Source: Clarkia xantiana subsp. parviflora (Eukaryota; Streptophyta; Magnoliopsida; Myrtales; Onagraceae). From it: a stretch of 64,000 nucleotides of DNA. A program made the translations under genes and the position numbers. Below the pieces are notes generated by a model. It did no database searches, was not told the origin of the DNA, and saw only the letters and a program-made list of their open reading frames with translations. This document shows positions 46,717-59,012 of the stretch, one piece after another. The stretch spans positions 27,239,756 through 27,303,755 of the forward strand of contig JAPTYO010000009.1 of the NCBI GenBank assembly GCA_036873135.1. The letters run 5' to 3'. Position 1 is the stretch's first letter; every line of letters starts with the position of its first letter.

Positions 46717-48108
46717 TTAAGCCCTACGTACTCCAAGCAAATTTACGTGCTTTTCGAAAATTTCTCTACGTAATGGCTTAGTTAATGGGTCTACGACCAT
46801 ATTGTCTGTGGACAAGTATTCTAAAGCAATTATATTGTCTTCCACAACTGATTTAGCATAATTATATTTCATATCAATGTGCTTAGTCTTATTATGGTAC
46901 TTTGGATTCTTAAATGCCGCTATGACAGCTTGACTGTCAGAGAATACCTTTACAGGCTTCCTCAATTCATCAATGCCCAACAATGCGGTAAGAAGCCTTT
47001 TCAGCCAGACCGCTCCTGTGTGTTTTGGAAAGAGCAACGAATTTCGATTCTTTCGTAGACAACGCGACACATGATTGCTTCTTGCTCGTCCATGAAATGA
47101 CGGCTTTTAACAAGGAGGAATACACTCCAGTGGTGGACTTACGATCATCCTGATCGCCACCATGGTCGGCGTCACTGAAAACCGGTCAATTCTTTCTACC
47201 TTCCCTCATAGCACAGTACGTAGTCGGCAGTACCTGTATGACTCGTTTTATGGTCTTTAAAAGTTGATAGCTAGGGTCTGACTGGAATCTTGCTACTAGG
47301 CCCACAGCGTAACAGATGTCTGGATGAGTGCATAACATGGCGAACATTAGACTTCCTACCATGCTTAGATACTCTGCATCTGTTCACGCTCCTGCTGGTT
47401 CTTCGGGCCATCACGCTTTGACAGCGCGCACCCGAACACAACCGGCGTATCCACGGGTTTGGCATCGAGCATTCTGAATCTTTTCAATAGTTTGTTGATA
47501 TATGATTCTTGAGGCAGACACAATCTCCGGGTGGCACGATCTCGGGCAATTTTAATGCCTAAGATGTACGTGGCCTCTCCCATGTCTTTCATCTCAAATG
47601 CTGATGATAACTTGATTTGTTCATGAAACTCACATCGTTTGCAGCAATGAGTATGTCATCCACGTATAAGGTTATGATGACATACTTAGACCCGGAGGTT
47701 TTGGTGTAAACGCAGGGATCCCCGTGAAGGTTCACAAATCCGTTTCCGACGATTTCCTCGTGGAATCTGCGATACCATTGCCGAGACGATTGTTTAAGAC
47801 CGTAAATAGATCTTTGGAGTTTGCAAACTTTACGTTCTTTGCCAGGAGTAATAAAACCATCTGGCTACTCCATATAGATCTCTTCCTCCAGGTTTCCATG
47901 GAGAAATGCGGTCTTTAACATCCATTTGATGCAGGCTCGTGATCGAGGCTTGCAATAAGGGCAAGGATGGCCCTAACTGTGGTGTAACACACAGTTGGTG
48001 AGTATGTTTCATCAAAGTCCACTCCGTGAATTTGGGTATATCCTTTCGCAATCGTTCGAGTTTTGCACCACTCAAATTTTCTGTCAGTAGTGAATTATAA
48101 AATTTCAC
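46717..48108 (-). pseudogene. Copia D reverse transcriptase and RNase H, disrupted
   Basis: RT text runs leftward from about 48100: VDFDETYSPTV-like, then FYSWQRT-type breaks, then YVIITLYVDDILIAAND (YVDD at 47655-47666, intact), then MKDMGEATYILGIKIARDRA. RNase H ends with VFSDSQAVIAAFKNPKYHNK, TKHIDMKYNYAKSVVE and VDPLTKPLRREIF (about 46740-46970). Several frameshifts separate the pieces. Confidence 0.82.
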
Positions 48109-49875
48109 TTTCTAGCTCTGTGGTTAGCAGGTAAATCAACTGAAGACCAAAACCGAATACGTTCTAATTTAGGCATTTTCATCCTCCATTGTTTTCCTCC
48201 ATTCCAACGTTTGAGGTTCTTCCAATACTTGTCGAACCGTCACTAGTTCGTAAATGAATGTCTCACTTGATGGGATACTTCTTAAAAAAAATTGGTTGCC
48301 TTAGACTAAGTCTAGGCTCGATAATCTCATCTTAAGTCTGATCGTTACTCCCACTCGGAATAATGCTTCTTCTCAAAGCATTACTCCCACTGAAAACAAT
48401 GGCGGTGCTAGAACTTTGGTCTGCAACTTTCTTAGAATGACCTTTTGGTCTCAGGATTTTACCTCCGAGATTTATTCCTTGATCACTAGGATCTGGAATC
48501 AAGTTAGTCATTTCCTCCCACTAGGAATAATGGGCAGTTGCGGCGACTATTGGATTTTCATCCAATGGTTCAGCATTATGATTATCAGGTCCGACTTGAT
48601 TCGCATTAACATTTAGTGATGATTATGTGAGGGGGAGTGAGCCCTCCCACTGGATTTATTATGAGGACGTTTCCATCATCATTTACTATGCCATTCACTA
48701 ATGATGTATCATTCTCCCACTCGAAGTAAGTGGGACCTGAGAATCTCCGTTACCCATTTTAATTCGATCGGTACTTTATTTCGTTTCGTTCCGCGAAGTA
48801 TTGGAAATCCATCCTCAAATTTCTATAATGTGTCATGTTCGACCACGTTACTATTAATCCAAGCTAATTTTAAACTTGTATCTTTTAAGAGTAGACCGTA
48901 CTCTTAATAAATACTTATTGAATGCGCAAATTAATGCTGTTTTATGATAAGGTTTCACCCGTATCATTTCTTAGCTTTTAAGGTAACGCGTCTACCGATC
49001 TTATTAGAACATAGTGTTACATTAATATGAAATCAACTTAATTTCATTCCATAGGAACAATTAATGTTGTGTTCTAACATAATGTAATTTTAAACTATGT
49101 TTCTCCAAGTATTTAATAATATGATTGCTTAGCCAAACTTTTCGTTAAAGGCTCATAGTGGGAGTGTCATTTACTGACTACTTCCTTTCGTTTATTAACT
49201 CATCCAGAGACTTATCCACCTCTTGAACTATGCATTTGAGCTTTTGCTTAATGCTATAGTTGATGTACTACTCGATCGTAGTAGTATTAAAGCATACTTT
49301 TTCTTGACTATAGTAGTCATCAATGAGTTGTTTCCAAGGAATCATAAACGAAAATTAGCATTCATAAATTAAAACACTTCATTATTAAATTTGTAATTTA
49401 AAACGACGTGTTCCGTCTATCGAGGTACACGAGCGTATGGCGCATAAAACCAGTTTTATCCCATAGTTTAAATCGTTTTATTTTCAAATTTAATAACAAA
49501 TCGGTTTTCCATGCACATTAACCGGGGAATTTATCATTTAATGGAGTACTCAATAGAAAATAAGGATGTATTAGCAATGTGTTGAATAACGTTAATAATA
49601 AGATTAAAACAACGACGATAAATTCAATACTCAACTTAAGTATTCTCAAATACTTAGGAAAAATAATATGATCCTTTACAGAACTTATTTGAGAGTATCT
49701 CAAAATAAAGGTCAAGAACTTTTAGCAATTTTAAAGATAAAAATCTCTCATTCTATCTTTATTCTACTGGGGCATCCTCGATTAGGTCGTTGCTTCAGTT
49801 TCTCGGTTCTGTAATTCAAAAGGAAAATGAATTACTCTCGAGTTTTTAGAAGCATAATTGAATGAATGATTTTCA
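48109..49875 (-). other. Copia D middle region without recognisable protease or integrase
   Basis: Where protease and integrase should be, the sequence is AT-rich and carries several CTCCCACT-type phrases (about 48344, 48390, 48640, 48713) but no DSGA, HHCC or DDE motif in any frame that I can read. Confidence 0.5.
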
Positions 49876-50660
49876 TCATCTTTTCTCTTTGCCTACCTTA
49901 GGAGGATTGGTACAGGTAGTAGCCAGGTGTCCTTTTACACCACACCTAAAACACGTTCGAATTTCCTCTTTTCGTGTTTGTTTTGCTTGCCTTTTCTTGC
50001 CACCATTTTGTTTGTGTTTAAACTTCTTCTGGGTTTTGTTTGCCACAAACTTCTCAGTTTTATTCTGAGGACTTCTGCCCTTTCTCTTGCGCTTCCCCTT
50101 TTGTTCGGCTGGTGCGGAGGATGCAATATGCATTTCGGACCTAGACTTTTCAGCCCTGAATCTATCCTCCTCCAGCTCAAGATGAACTTGCACCTTCTTG
50201 AGGGTGTCGAGATGGGTGGCATGGGTAAGGCTCATTTTCATGATGTTCCAAGAGTCGGGCAAAGAGCGGATCATGTAATTGATCTGTTGTTCCTCAGACA
50301 GATTTTCACCTGCTTCCTTGAGTTCAGTGATCAAGTTACACACATGCATAACATGATCCTTCGTCGTATGCTTGGGATTCATTTATAGGAGTCAAGAGCG
50401 ATGTTTAACGATCGTTTTTGGGCTATGGTGTAAACACCGAATGTTGCCTTAAGACCATCCCAGAGGTCTTTGGCAGTTCCCAAATGATCAAACCTACAGA
50501 GATTCTCATCTTCCAGCATAGATAATAAGGTGGAACGAACCTCATGATCTTTGACATCCCATTCGTCATAGAATGTCTTTTGCTCTTCCGTGAGGTCTCC
50601 CTCAGGCCTAGTTTGTTTTGTGGTCAAATGATCCAGACCTCTTATTTCATAAATTATCAT
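49876..50660 (-). pseudogene. Copia D gag with zinc knuckle
   Basis: Two overlapping open readings (50660-50379 and 50382-49876) give the copia gag: EQKTFYDEWDVKDHEVRSTL, LWDGLKATFGV, then LITELKEAGENLSEEQQINY, a Lys/Arg-rich linker and the knuckle CFRCGVKGHLATTC near 49912-49953. A frame change separates the halves near 50380. Confidence 0.82.
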
Positions 50661-52844
50661 CTTAACTCGTTTATTTCATATTTTATAATTAGTACTATTC
50701 AACCTTATTCCCTTGTTCAACTGGGAAATGACATTGCTAGTTGCAACCATCGATACTAACACATTGATAATTATGCTAAGTTAGGGAGAAACTAACATTT
50801 TGACAGAATTGCAAACATCGGATTATCTATTAAGATGGAATACGACGAATAATGATCCTTCAGTCACTAAACCAAACTGACCGCCAATAAACCGAGGGAA
50901 TGGGGTGTTGTGAAAGAGTTCACACTATTGTCGTCTTCAATCCAATAAATTAGTCTTTTGAAAACGGTTATTATATTGCAAATTACCGGAACGGGGATTT
51001 TCAAATAAGCATACCCGATCTTGGCTTTCCCATGGCCCTTTTTGATTTTGTTAAATTATCCGATAATTTATGCATGCATAATGCTATATCACGCCATAAA
51101 CATCGAACAAACCAAAAACAAAATGCTTACACGTCATGCGTCTAATGTTCCTTAGCATACATAATTCTACTTAAAGTAAATTACCACATGCTTTCATTCA
51201 TGAACATTCTAGCATACGTGTCAAAACATGCAACTTCCGCATACGTCATGCATAATTGGCGACTGGTATTTTCAGTTTAAAAAAAAACGTTTTGAAAATA
51301 TTAGGGGCTGATTTGCAATTCATGCTTACAATCTTACTATGCGAAATATCTAGACATGGATTCTAGGCACTTTCAATCAGTACATCATGTCTATCCTATT
51401 GCGCAAACCATATATTTAAATCCCAGAGCTTGATGCTCGCAATATATTATCCAGCTAGCTTGACTAAGTCAAGACGACAGTTCTAATATATATATATATA
51501 TTTCAGAAAATAAACAATTGCAATTCAGCCCACTAATTTAATCCAATCCCAAAAACATGCATATCTGAGATCCATCCCCATAATCGTAACCAAGTATTAG
51601 GATTTTATCGGAAAACGTGTTAAAACGTAAACCCTAAGAGCACTGTTTAGGTTAACTTTTTAAAGTTCGATATATTTTGGATTTAAAATGACATCCTATT
51701 TTATTGAACATTTAAAATTTCCGAAATTTTTTTAAAATTTTGTCCGGTCTAATTTAAAATCCGATCTGAGTCGGTCCGATTTAAAAAAAATTCGGTTTGG
51801 TCCGAAAGGGTTCAATAAAATAAGATTGCGGTTCGGTTCATCACTCGAAACCGGTTCGGTTTAGATTCACTTAGTTACTTTGGTCTGATCCGATTCGACT
51901 AGGTCGACCCGATTAAGAAAAACCCGGATTGGTTTAACCCCTTCCGGTTTTGCAAATTGGACCGACCCAAAAAAACCCATAGGGTTCGGCCGAAATATAT
52001 CTTGTGGGCTAAGTAGGTTTTAAAATCCACTAAAAACTTAACTTAGCCACCAAGAAATATTAATTATTTAAAATAATTTCCAATATTGCATATATATATA
52101 TTTCGACACAATAGTTAAGTAACATATATATAAATATTGTCAAGATTTTATCTAGAAGATGTAAATCAATTAACAATATAAACATATATATATATATATA
52201 ATTTCGGCCATACATATATAAATTATTATTGTCAAATATATCTCTAGGGATTAAAATATATGTTTGCAATATTTTTCTTAATCCTTTTAAGTAACTAAAT
52301 TCTATCAATATATCTTTATCCCTGTATTTTAGCTAAATATATTGATAGTTTATATATTTTAATATATAATGTGAATATTTCCTTATCTTTCCAATTTATA
52401 GATATATTGTCTCCTTTTAATAAAATTAAAATATGGTAACAAATATATCCATCATGCTAGGCCGGCCGAATTTTACTTACTTGCACCCCAAGAAATTAAA
52501 AAATTTACCTAATAATTCACCTAGGGTTTCGGCCATAACACCAAAAATTGAAAAAAATTTGTCAAATTTTAAGATCAAACACTACTATGATCATGAATCC
52601 AAATATTGTTCTTGATAAAACTTATTGTGTTCTTGAAGATCATGAACATCAAACTCAAATTTAAACATGAATTTCCGGTTTTGATCTATAAAAACATGTA
52701 AATTCCGAAAATTTTAAGTTTTTAAAGATCAAACGTATGAAATTTGTTTAAAAATTTCGGATTACTCACGGTGTTCATAAAAATTTCGGTTTTTATAAAT
52801 TTTCAAGAACATCAGTTTATCAAAATTTCTAGAACTCCTAACAC
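50661..52844 (-). other. Copia D 5' leader
   Basis: A 2.2-kb untranslated stretch between PBS and gag, unusually long. It has a cluster of CGGTTCGGTT-type phrases at 51740-51990 and AT-rich microsatellite-like runs at 52080-52210. No gene seen. Confidence 0.5.
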
Positions 52845-52859
52845 TCGCTCTGATACTAC
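52845..52859 (-). promoter_or_regulatory. Copia D primer-binding site
   Basis: Minus strand reads AGTAGTATCAGAGCG starting next to the LTR, complementary to initiator tRNA-Met. Confidence 0.8.
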
Positions 52860-53459
52860 TGTTGGATTACGGGGACGTAATACTACGGAATGCTAAACGT
52901 GTACTTGTAAGTAATCTAATTACACAGCGGAATAATGTACACATACCTCAATAGCTTTCCTGCCCAAGAAAGTTGTGGAGGGAGTTCTAATCCTCCGGTC
53001 GGAACCCGTACAAGTTCTTCGTGAGAAGAAGTCCTACGCGGTATAAGCTCCACAGTAAATCCTCTGATCGATTCTTCAACGGGGACAGAATCTCAGACTG
53101 AATGCTCAGAAGCAATTTGGCACACCAATGGTGGTGTTAGGGGGCCGGCCGAAATATGCTTGTAGAGAGAAAGGGATTTCTCTCAAATCATAACTTAGGA
53201 GGAGTTGTAATCAAGGTGTGTTTTGGGAGTCACCCCAGGACCTCCTTATATAGTGGGAGGAGGAGAAAATCCTCCTCCCTACTATTAGGGTTTCGGCCGA
53301 CCTATGATGTGGGTGGGAGACCCAATTTTGGGCCTCCCATGTCACATGGGAATTGGGTCTGGCCCAATTACCCCTAATGTGACATTTACCTAATTATCTT
53401 AGGTAACCACATATATTAACGGGCTACCAATTACGGCGCCACGTCACCATATGCTAACA
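52860..53459 (-). repeat. 5' LTR of copia D
   Basis: 600-bp partner of 44991-45590; followed by the TATAT duplication. Confidence 0.88.
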
Positions 53460-53924
53460 TATATATTTTCAACACTTGAGTTATTTTATGTTTTTTTCTA
53501 CTTTTTTTAAAATTAATTTTTTTTTTAAACTATTTAGTAATTATATATTAGTTAAAAGATATATTCACTATAGTTTCTAAGTTCATTACTCACTTAAATA
53601 AATCTTATTTTGGCAAAGTTATTTTACTTTTTATCTAATATTTTGTGTACTTTACAAATTAATTTGTTAGAGTGCAAACTTGCTATTTTCTTTTGTATGA
53701 GGTTCAAAACTCAATTTTGCAAACTTGAAAATGAAACAGTTCGTAACATGGAATGTGGAGCTTTGCTTGATTAATTTCTAGACTTCCATGTGGAAGTGAT
53801 ATGTTGATATAACTTAAAAAATTTGACAGGGACCGGTCAATTGATTTAATTTTAACACATAAGAAAGAGAAAGTTGTGCAAAAATCTTACTTGTCAACAT
53901 GTTAGAAGATTATTTAGAATTATA
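53460..53924. other. AT-rich insert, right half
   Basis: Continuation of 44778-44990 after copia D. Low complexity, no coding text; it ends where the LINE RNase H resumes. Confidence 0.5.
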
Positions 53925-54159
53925 TTATATAATATATATAGAAGATTGTAGGGATTTGTTAGTCAAGTATAGTAGATACAAACTTAGACATGTCTATGGT
54001 GAGGCCAACTCAGTTGCGGATGCATTGGCTAGGATTGAGGTCTTGCAACAAGCCGACTTCGTTACACATTTGGTTCCTCCTAGAAAGGCTCTTGTTTGTA
54101 TGCTTAAAGACATTGTAGGGGTCTGCGAACCTCGCCTGATTAGAAACCCTTGTCTTTAG
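53925..54159 (+). pseudogene. LINE relic, C-terminal half of RNase H
   Basis: Reads IEDCRDLLVKYSRYKLRHVY, GEANSVADALAR (final catalytic Asp), then FVTHLVPPRKALVCMLKDI and VGVCEPRL with a stop near 54159. This is the missing end of the RVT_3 domain whose start lies at 44475-44777, so the two pieces were one domain before the insertions. A poly-T run follows at 54164. Confidence 0.75.
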
Positions 54160-56100
54160 GTTTTTTTTTTTTTTTTCCGATTGTGTCTGTTTTTTACGCT
54201 ATATTAGCACCATTTTTTACAACCCCCTCCCCCTGTTTAATCAACGTGATTTCGAGCCTCCTTGAAATGCTTGACCAAGGTTAAGCATCCCAATGCAAGT
54301 TAGAACTGCGTAGGCATTGCTATAGAGTGCATGGAGACACGTGCAACGCGGTGCCCAGTCGCGTTGCACTATTTTCCACAGTTACCAGACGCGTTTCATT
54401 ATTTTCCATGTAGTGGAGACAGCGCGCTGTGTTGGAACTGTTTCTACTACGTGGAAAATCGTGCACCTTGTTGTCCAACTGTGTTGACTCAAAAATGCCG
54501 TTTCTTACACTTTTTTATATAGGGTTTAGGAATTTGCTGATTCTGATCAACACAGGTGCGCCTAAATTGGATCTAGGAGCTGTTTTTTGTGTACCAATTT
54601 TTCTAGCCAATTGTCTTAATTGGTTCGAAAATCGGGACCAATTCTTTGGAAATGATTATGTGCACCGTTTTAAGCTCATTAGACGTTTTCTTGTGGGGGG
54701 TCTTTTCCCTACTTCGCCACCATATTTCTCTTCCGGTTGGGAACAAAGATCACATTATACATCTGTCCTCTCTCCACACAAGTGACTACATGCTTTACCG
54801 CAGTTGCCTTTTGAACATTGTTCCGATTTTAACCGGGTGTTGTTCTTGTAAACTACTTCTCCTCAGAGAGAAGCATAGATTTTCCTTGGCTCCTTTTCTG
54901 TGCTCTAGTTCTTTGCACTGGTATATTGTTTTTTACCATGTCTCCCTCAGAGGAGTCTCTACCATATTTACTCTCATCATGTGGCTTTATTTGTGTGTTG
55001 TTTGGATTATTCGTATTAATTTTTTATTACGCCTCGTCTTGTCATCAATAATGACATGCCTTGGTTGGAACTTACTGATTGTCGAGCTGGACTGCTGCTA
55101 GCTAGATCATCCATGATCGTTTCGAAGAATCGGCTAAAGTCGTCCTCTACAACATATGGTCATTTATTACCTGGTCTTGTAAAGGTCTATCCTTCTTGTT
55201 TGTTGTGTCTGACTGTGCATCTTTTCTGTAAGTTGTATCAGTCTTTTGTTGTTCATTACCTTAGTTTGGGTTTATCGCAACGACTAGAATTGTTACGTAA
55301 ATTTGGTTACACCCATGTTTTCTGTCATTGTTTGCTGCCCATGTTCTTGTTGTTTGTTTGCATTTGTGATTTGAGTTTCTAATAATATGTCCTTTATACA
55401 ATTTTTTTTAAAACTTTTGTTGTCTGTACTAAATATCAGTTAAGCATGAGAATATTCCAAACGCGTGACCGTTATTTCTCTCATTAACTCTTCTATCTCA
55501 TTCTTTCCTCATTTTTTCAGTAATTCACTCATGGCTTTTTCTCTTATGTTTTTTTTGTCTCTTTTGTATTTCGGCGTTCTTTTCTAATTGTGTTCTCATT
55601 TCGTTAACAATTTGAGATCGAGATGATTGGGAAGGAGCAGCCTTTAGAGTTCAAGGGTTCTGGCGAGGGAAAGAGAATCCTCAAAGTATATGGTAGTTGT
55701 TCTTAAGAGCGCATTTCGAGCTCAGCTGGAGGTCCATGGAGGCGTCGAGCTCATGGGACGTGTTTCCCTTCAACGCGGTTCTTGACCACAGTCTTCATTT
55801 AATCAGGTTAATTGCGCGGCTTCAGTTGATCCGACTTAATAATATGACGTGACTCGGAGTCGGGTTGGTCAGTTGCATCCAAGGTTTGGGAAGGGTATTT
55901 TTGTTAATACTTTTGTTCTGAGGGCATTTTTGTTATTGGTTTTTAAAATAGTGATATAGAAAGTTTTCATACATAAATAAGAAAATTATTGATCAAATAT
56001 GAGACATAATGTAAAATAACAGCAAAACTTAAGGGAACCTGATCATTATTTCCATTAAATTTTAGGGTTTATTTAGTTTTACCTTTAAAAAGAAAATGTG
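54160..56100. other. Unassigned region
   Basis: T-rich, with several short open readings (for example 54646-55101 plus) whose composition is hydrophobic and not family-like. A short phrase GCGTT.CA.TATTTTCCA occurs twice near 54360-54410. I support no gene here. Confidence 0.4.
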
Positions 56101-56411
56101 ATTGTTGGATCTTGCTTCAGTGTGCTTGATCTCAGTTATTCGATTATCTTCTCTCTATGTCATAGATTTTTTTTCGTTGAGTAACGTATGTTAGCTTTGT
56201 AAGGTTCGTTTACCTTATAGTGTCCGTGCACCTGTAGTGTCTGTTCACCTTGTATTGCCTATGGCGCACTTGTTCTTCCTGTAGCGCCCTTGTAACACCT
56301 GTGGCGCTCGTGGGCCGTCTTGCAAGAAGGGGGAACCGGGCCTTAGCCCGGTAAACTCACTCCGCAATCAAGTCAGTTCTCTATTGTAGAGAGATAAAGT
56401 AAGAGCACAAG

Positions 56412-56445
<34 letters not shown>

Positions 56446-56990
56446 CAGAGAGAGAGAGAAACCTTTTAATGAGAGTAATGGTTTGATATTTATAGGGGTT
56501 GGCTATTCCTGTTACCAAACAGGCTATAAGCCCGGATAGGTTTATCCTATTCCGAGATTGTAATAGTGTAGTTCTAGTCTTAAGCTATGTTGAACTCGTT
56601 TTGGCGATATGACGGGTTTACGTGTTGTGATGTGTGTTTATGTGGATCATTTTTGACGATACTGTTATCAACGCGCATAAATCGTTATCTTGTATACCTG
56701 AAAGGATTTAAGTGAGGTGTGAGAACACCATTTAAATATGTGCACCTGAAATGGCTTAAGTGGGGTATGGAAACACTAAGTAGATATATGTGCCCGAAAG
56801 GGTCTAAGCGGGGTTTGAGCGAACTAAATAGTCCGCTTGGTTAACTTGGACCTCACGGGTCCATTTGGACCGCGCGAGTCCAGTGAACAGCGTGATCCGT
56901 TTGGATCGTGCAAGTCTGTATGGACTGCGTGTGCGCGATTGTCTGCGTGCGTGCTTCAAATATTAAACTTACCTTGGGTGCTCGGTTGCA
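56101..56990. repeat. Degenerate tandem repeats and microsatellites
   Basis: Three arrays: 56205-56312 with 20-24-bp units of the type 'cctgtagcgccc/tgttcacctt'; 56690-56830 with three roughly 55-bp units starting (G)CACCTGAAA.GG.TTAAGTGG; and 56845-56940 with 20-25-bp units of GGACC/GATCG-CG-GTCC type. A (TA)n(GA)n microsatellite lies at 56411-56459. May be the control region of an unrecognised LTR element. Confidence 0.5.
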
Positions 56991-57624
56991 TCTTTCATAC
57001 ATGTTTTAACCCGTAGTCCTTTCGTTACGTCATTAAAATCGGCCAATTAGTGTGATAATTGGGCGCATATCCATCAGTGATTAGCCTTATTTAAAAAATA
57101 GATAAACTGAAAATAGTTTCTTAATTGTATATACTACATTCTATCTCATCCTATCACAATCTATTCTTCGATATTTGAGAATCCCCTTAAATATCTCGGT
57201 GTAGGTCCGAGATAACCCTTTTTTCCACAGCCCTGGAGATATTTACAACTAGCCAATCAAGAATTCTTAGATGTACTAGCAAGTGCATCAAAGATGCAGT
57301 TATCGATTCTCCCGAGGGACCACAATTACCGCGAGCAAACATATTAATGAGGAGGAATCCATTTTTGCTATGCTACTAATAGTTTTACTTGCTCTGCTCT
57401 TTTGATCAAGCCTGGCTGAAGAAGAGTTACAGGGCTTAAAACATAAACAATATATATATTGATTCGAGCGGGGCATAGTATATTTCATTTTTCATCCCTT
57501 GACGATAAATAATACCATTTCGACAAAAGATCCATAACCTAGTTCCATAGCCTTGGGTGCGCTATCCCAATCATGATTTTCCTACCCCCGTAGGGAAAGG
57601 TCCTTCCCCTTTTTGGCCGGTTGA

Positions 57625-57698
57625 GGGCGATGAGGGATTTGAACCCCCGACATTGGAGTGTGTAGCCACGTGCTCTAATCCTTTGAGCTACAAAAAAG
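57625..57698 (-). pseudogene. trnR-ACG: Plastid-type trnR-ACG pseudogene
   Basis: The minus strand keeps the D arm (GAGCTCAAAGGATTAGAGCA with changes), the block CACGTGGCTAC and the T arm (GTCGGGGGTTCAAATCCCTC). The anticodon stem no longer pairs and the anticodon position reads ACA, and the 5' acceptor strand is eroded, so it is a pseudogene. The opposite strand yields a spurious peptide GDEGFEPPT, a known artefact of antisense plastid tRNA. Confidence 0.75.
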
Positions 57699-58551
57699 AG
57701 AGCTCCCACTCCTATTGTTATACTGGGCTTCCACTTCTTATATTCCTTTATAAACACTGAAGAAATTCAACATTGGTAACTCATACCTCAAGGAAAAAAT
57801 TCCCTTAGATTAATTGCCCATACATAAGTACTGGGACAACACGAATGCATAAAATAGGATAGCTATTAGGCCTGCTATTAAATACACACGCACTAAACAA
57901 TATATGGTGAAAGAATCTTCTTTGGGGAGAAAGAAAAAGAAATCCATATTGGCAACCTGGGCTTAACCCCACTCTTATTACTTGACTAGAAATTATGCTT
58001 GCAACACTTGAAAGTGAAAGTGGAACTTTCATAAAAATTCATTCCTCTTTCACCCTCATCTCTACCCGCCTGTTTAGTAATCCAGCTATTGAGTGTACTA
58101 CGAGGGCATTCACTGAGCTTTGGTCCACCACCTGAATAAGGTTCTATGGAGAGGGAAATAGAAGAGAACTCTAAATTGATGGTTGTAGTCCCTTTTAGAG
58201 AAGCCTTCTTCTGCCTTCTTCGGGTTTAGGTCCTGGTCCTGAGTAAGAGTCAGTAAGGTGCTAGCCCGGCCCATTGGTCTGGGTCTGGGTGCGACTAGAG
58301 ATTATGTATTTGTCTTTCTTTTTGGGACTTTTAGGTAAGTGAAGTGACCAGTGCAAAAACGTTCTAACAAGTTAAGGTCTTTCTCAACCAAAGCATGTTG
58401 ATTGCATATGATGCATATAAAGTGATCAAAGTGAGGAGAACTCAACTTCTTTAGGTGCGTGTTGTCTACGAACACCATCTGAGAACATCAAAGGTTACAG
58501 TATCTTATTGAATCGGTACCAGAATACCCAAAAAATATTATCTCTCCCTGA

Positions 58552-59012
58552 AAATGAGGTGATCCAGCCGCACCTTCCAGTACAGATACCTTATTACAAA
58601 TTCACTCCAGTCACCAGCCCTGTCTTCGGCATCCCCCTTTTTGTGGTTAAGGTTACGACTTCGGGCGTGGCCAACTCCCATAGTGTGATGGGCGGTGTGT
58701 ACAAGGCCCAGTAACGAATTCACCGTCGTATGGCTTACCGGCGATTACTAGCGATTCCGGCTTCATGCAAGCGAGTTGCAACCTGCAATTCGAATTGAGA
58801 ATGGGTTTTTGGAATTAGCTCACCTTCGCGGGATCACAACCATTTCTCCTGACCATTGTAACACGTGTATCGCCAGGGCATAAGGGGCATGATGTCTTGA
58901 CGTCATCCTCACCTTCCTCCGGCTTATCACTGGCAGTCTATTCAGGGTTCCAAACTCAACGATGGAAACTAAACACGAAGATTGCGCTCGTTGCGGGACA
59001 TAACCCAACACC
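58552..59012 (-). pseudogene. rrn16: Plastid rrn16 (16S rRNA) 3' fragment
   Basis: Read on the minus strand it ends at the 16S 3' terminus with the GGATCACCTC anti-Shine-Dalgarno region (58556-58566) and includes GGTGAATTCGTTACTGGG, ACACACCGCCC and CAACCCTTGTGTTTAG-type sites in altered form. The plastid-type phrase GGGTTTTTGGAATTAGCTCA (58804) supports chloroplast origin. Breaks off near 59012. Confidence 0.85.

Larger units (their letters stand above)
44991..53459 (-). mobile_element. Ty1/copia retrotransposon D, minus orientation, 8469 bp, exact TSD
   Basis: Two 600-bp LTRs (44991-45590 and 52860-53459), about 26 differences by eye (roughly 4%). Perfect 5-bp duplication TATAT at 44986-44990 and 53460-53464 (note the AT-rich target). 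PBS AGTATCAGAGCG complementary to initiator tRNA-Met next to the 5' LTR, polypurine tract GAGTGGGAGC (minus strand) next to the 3' LTR. Gag, RT and RNase H are recognisable; protease and integrase are not. Confidence 0.9.

Noticed and set aside
54429..55382. Chain of hydrophobic plus-strand readings
   Set aside because: T-rich sequence gives long Phe/Leu/Cys text in any frame; no motif or splice pattern supports a gene.
57557..57760. Peptide with GDEGFEPPT on the plus strand
   Set aside because: Classic spurious translation antisense to a plastid tRNA; the tRNA-Arg relic explains it.
57805..57955. Possible plastid psbJ- or atpH-like peptide (a hydrophobic stretch on the minus strand)
   Set aside because: Resemblance is limited to a few hydrophobic residues and no frame holds; not enough to name.
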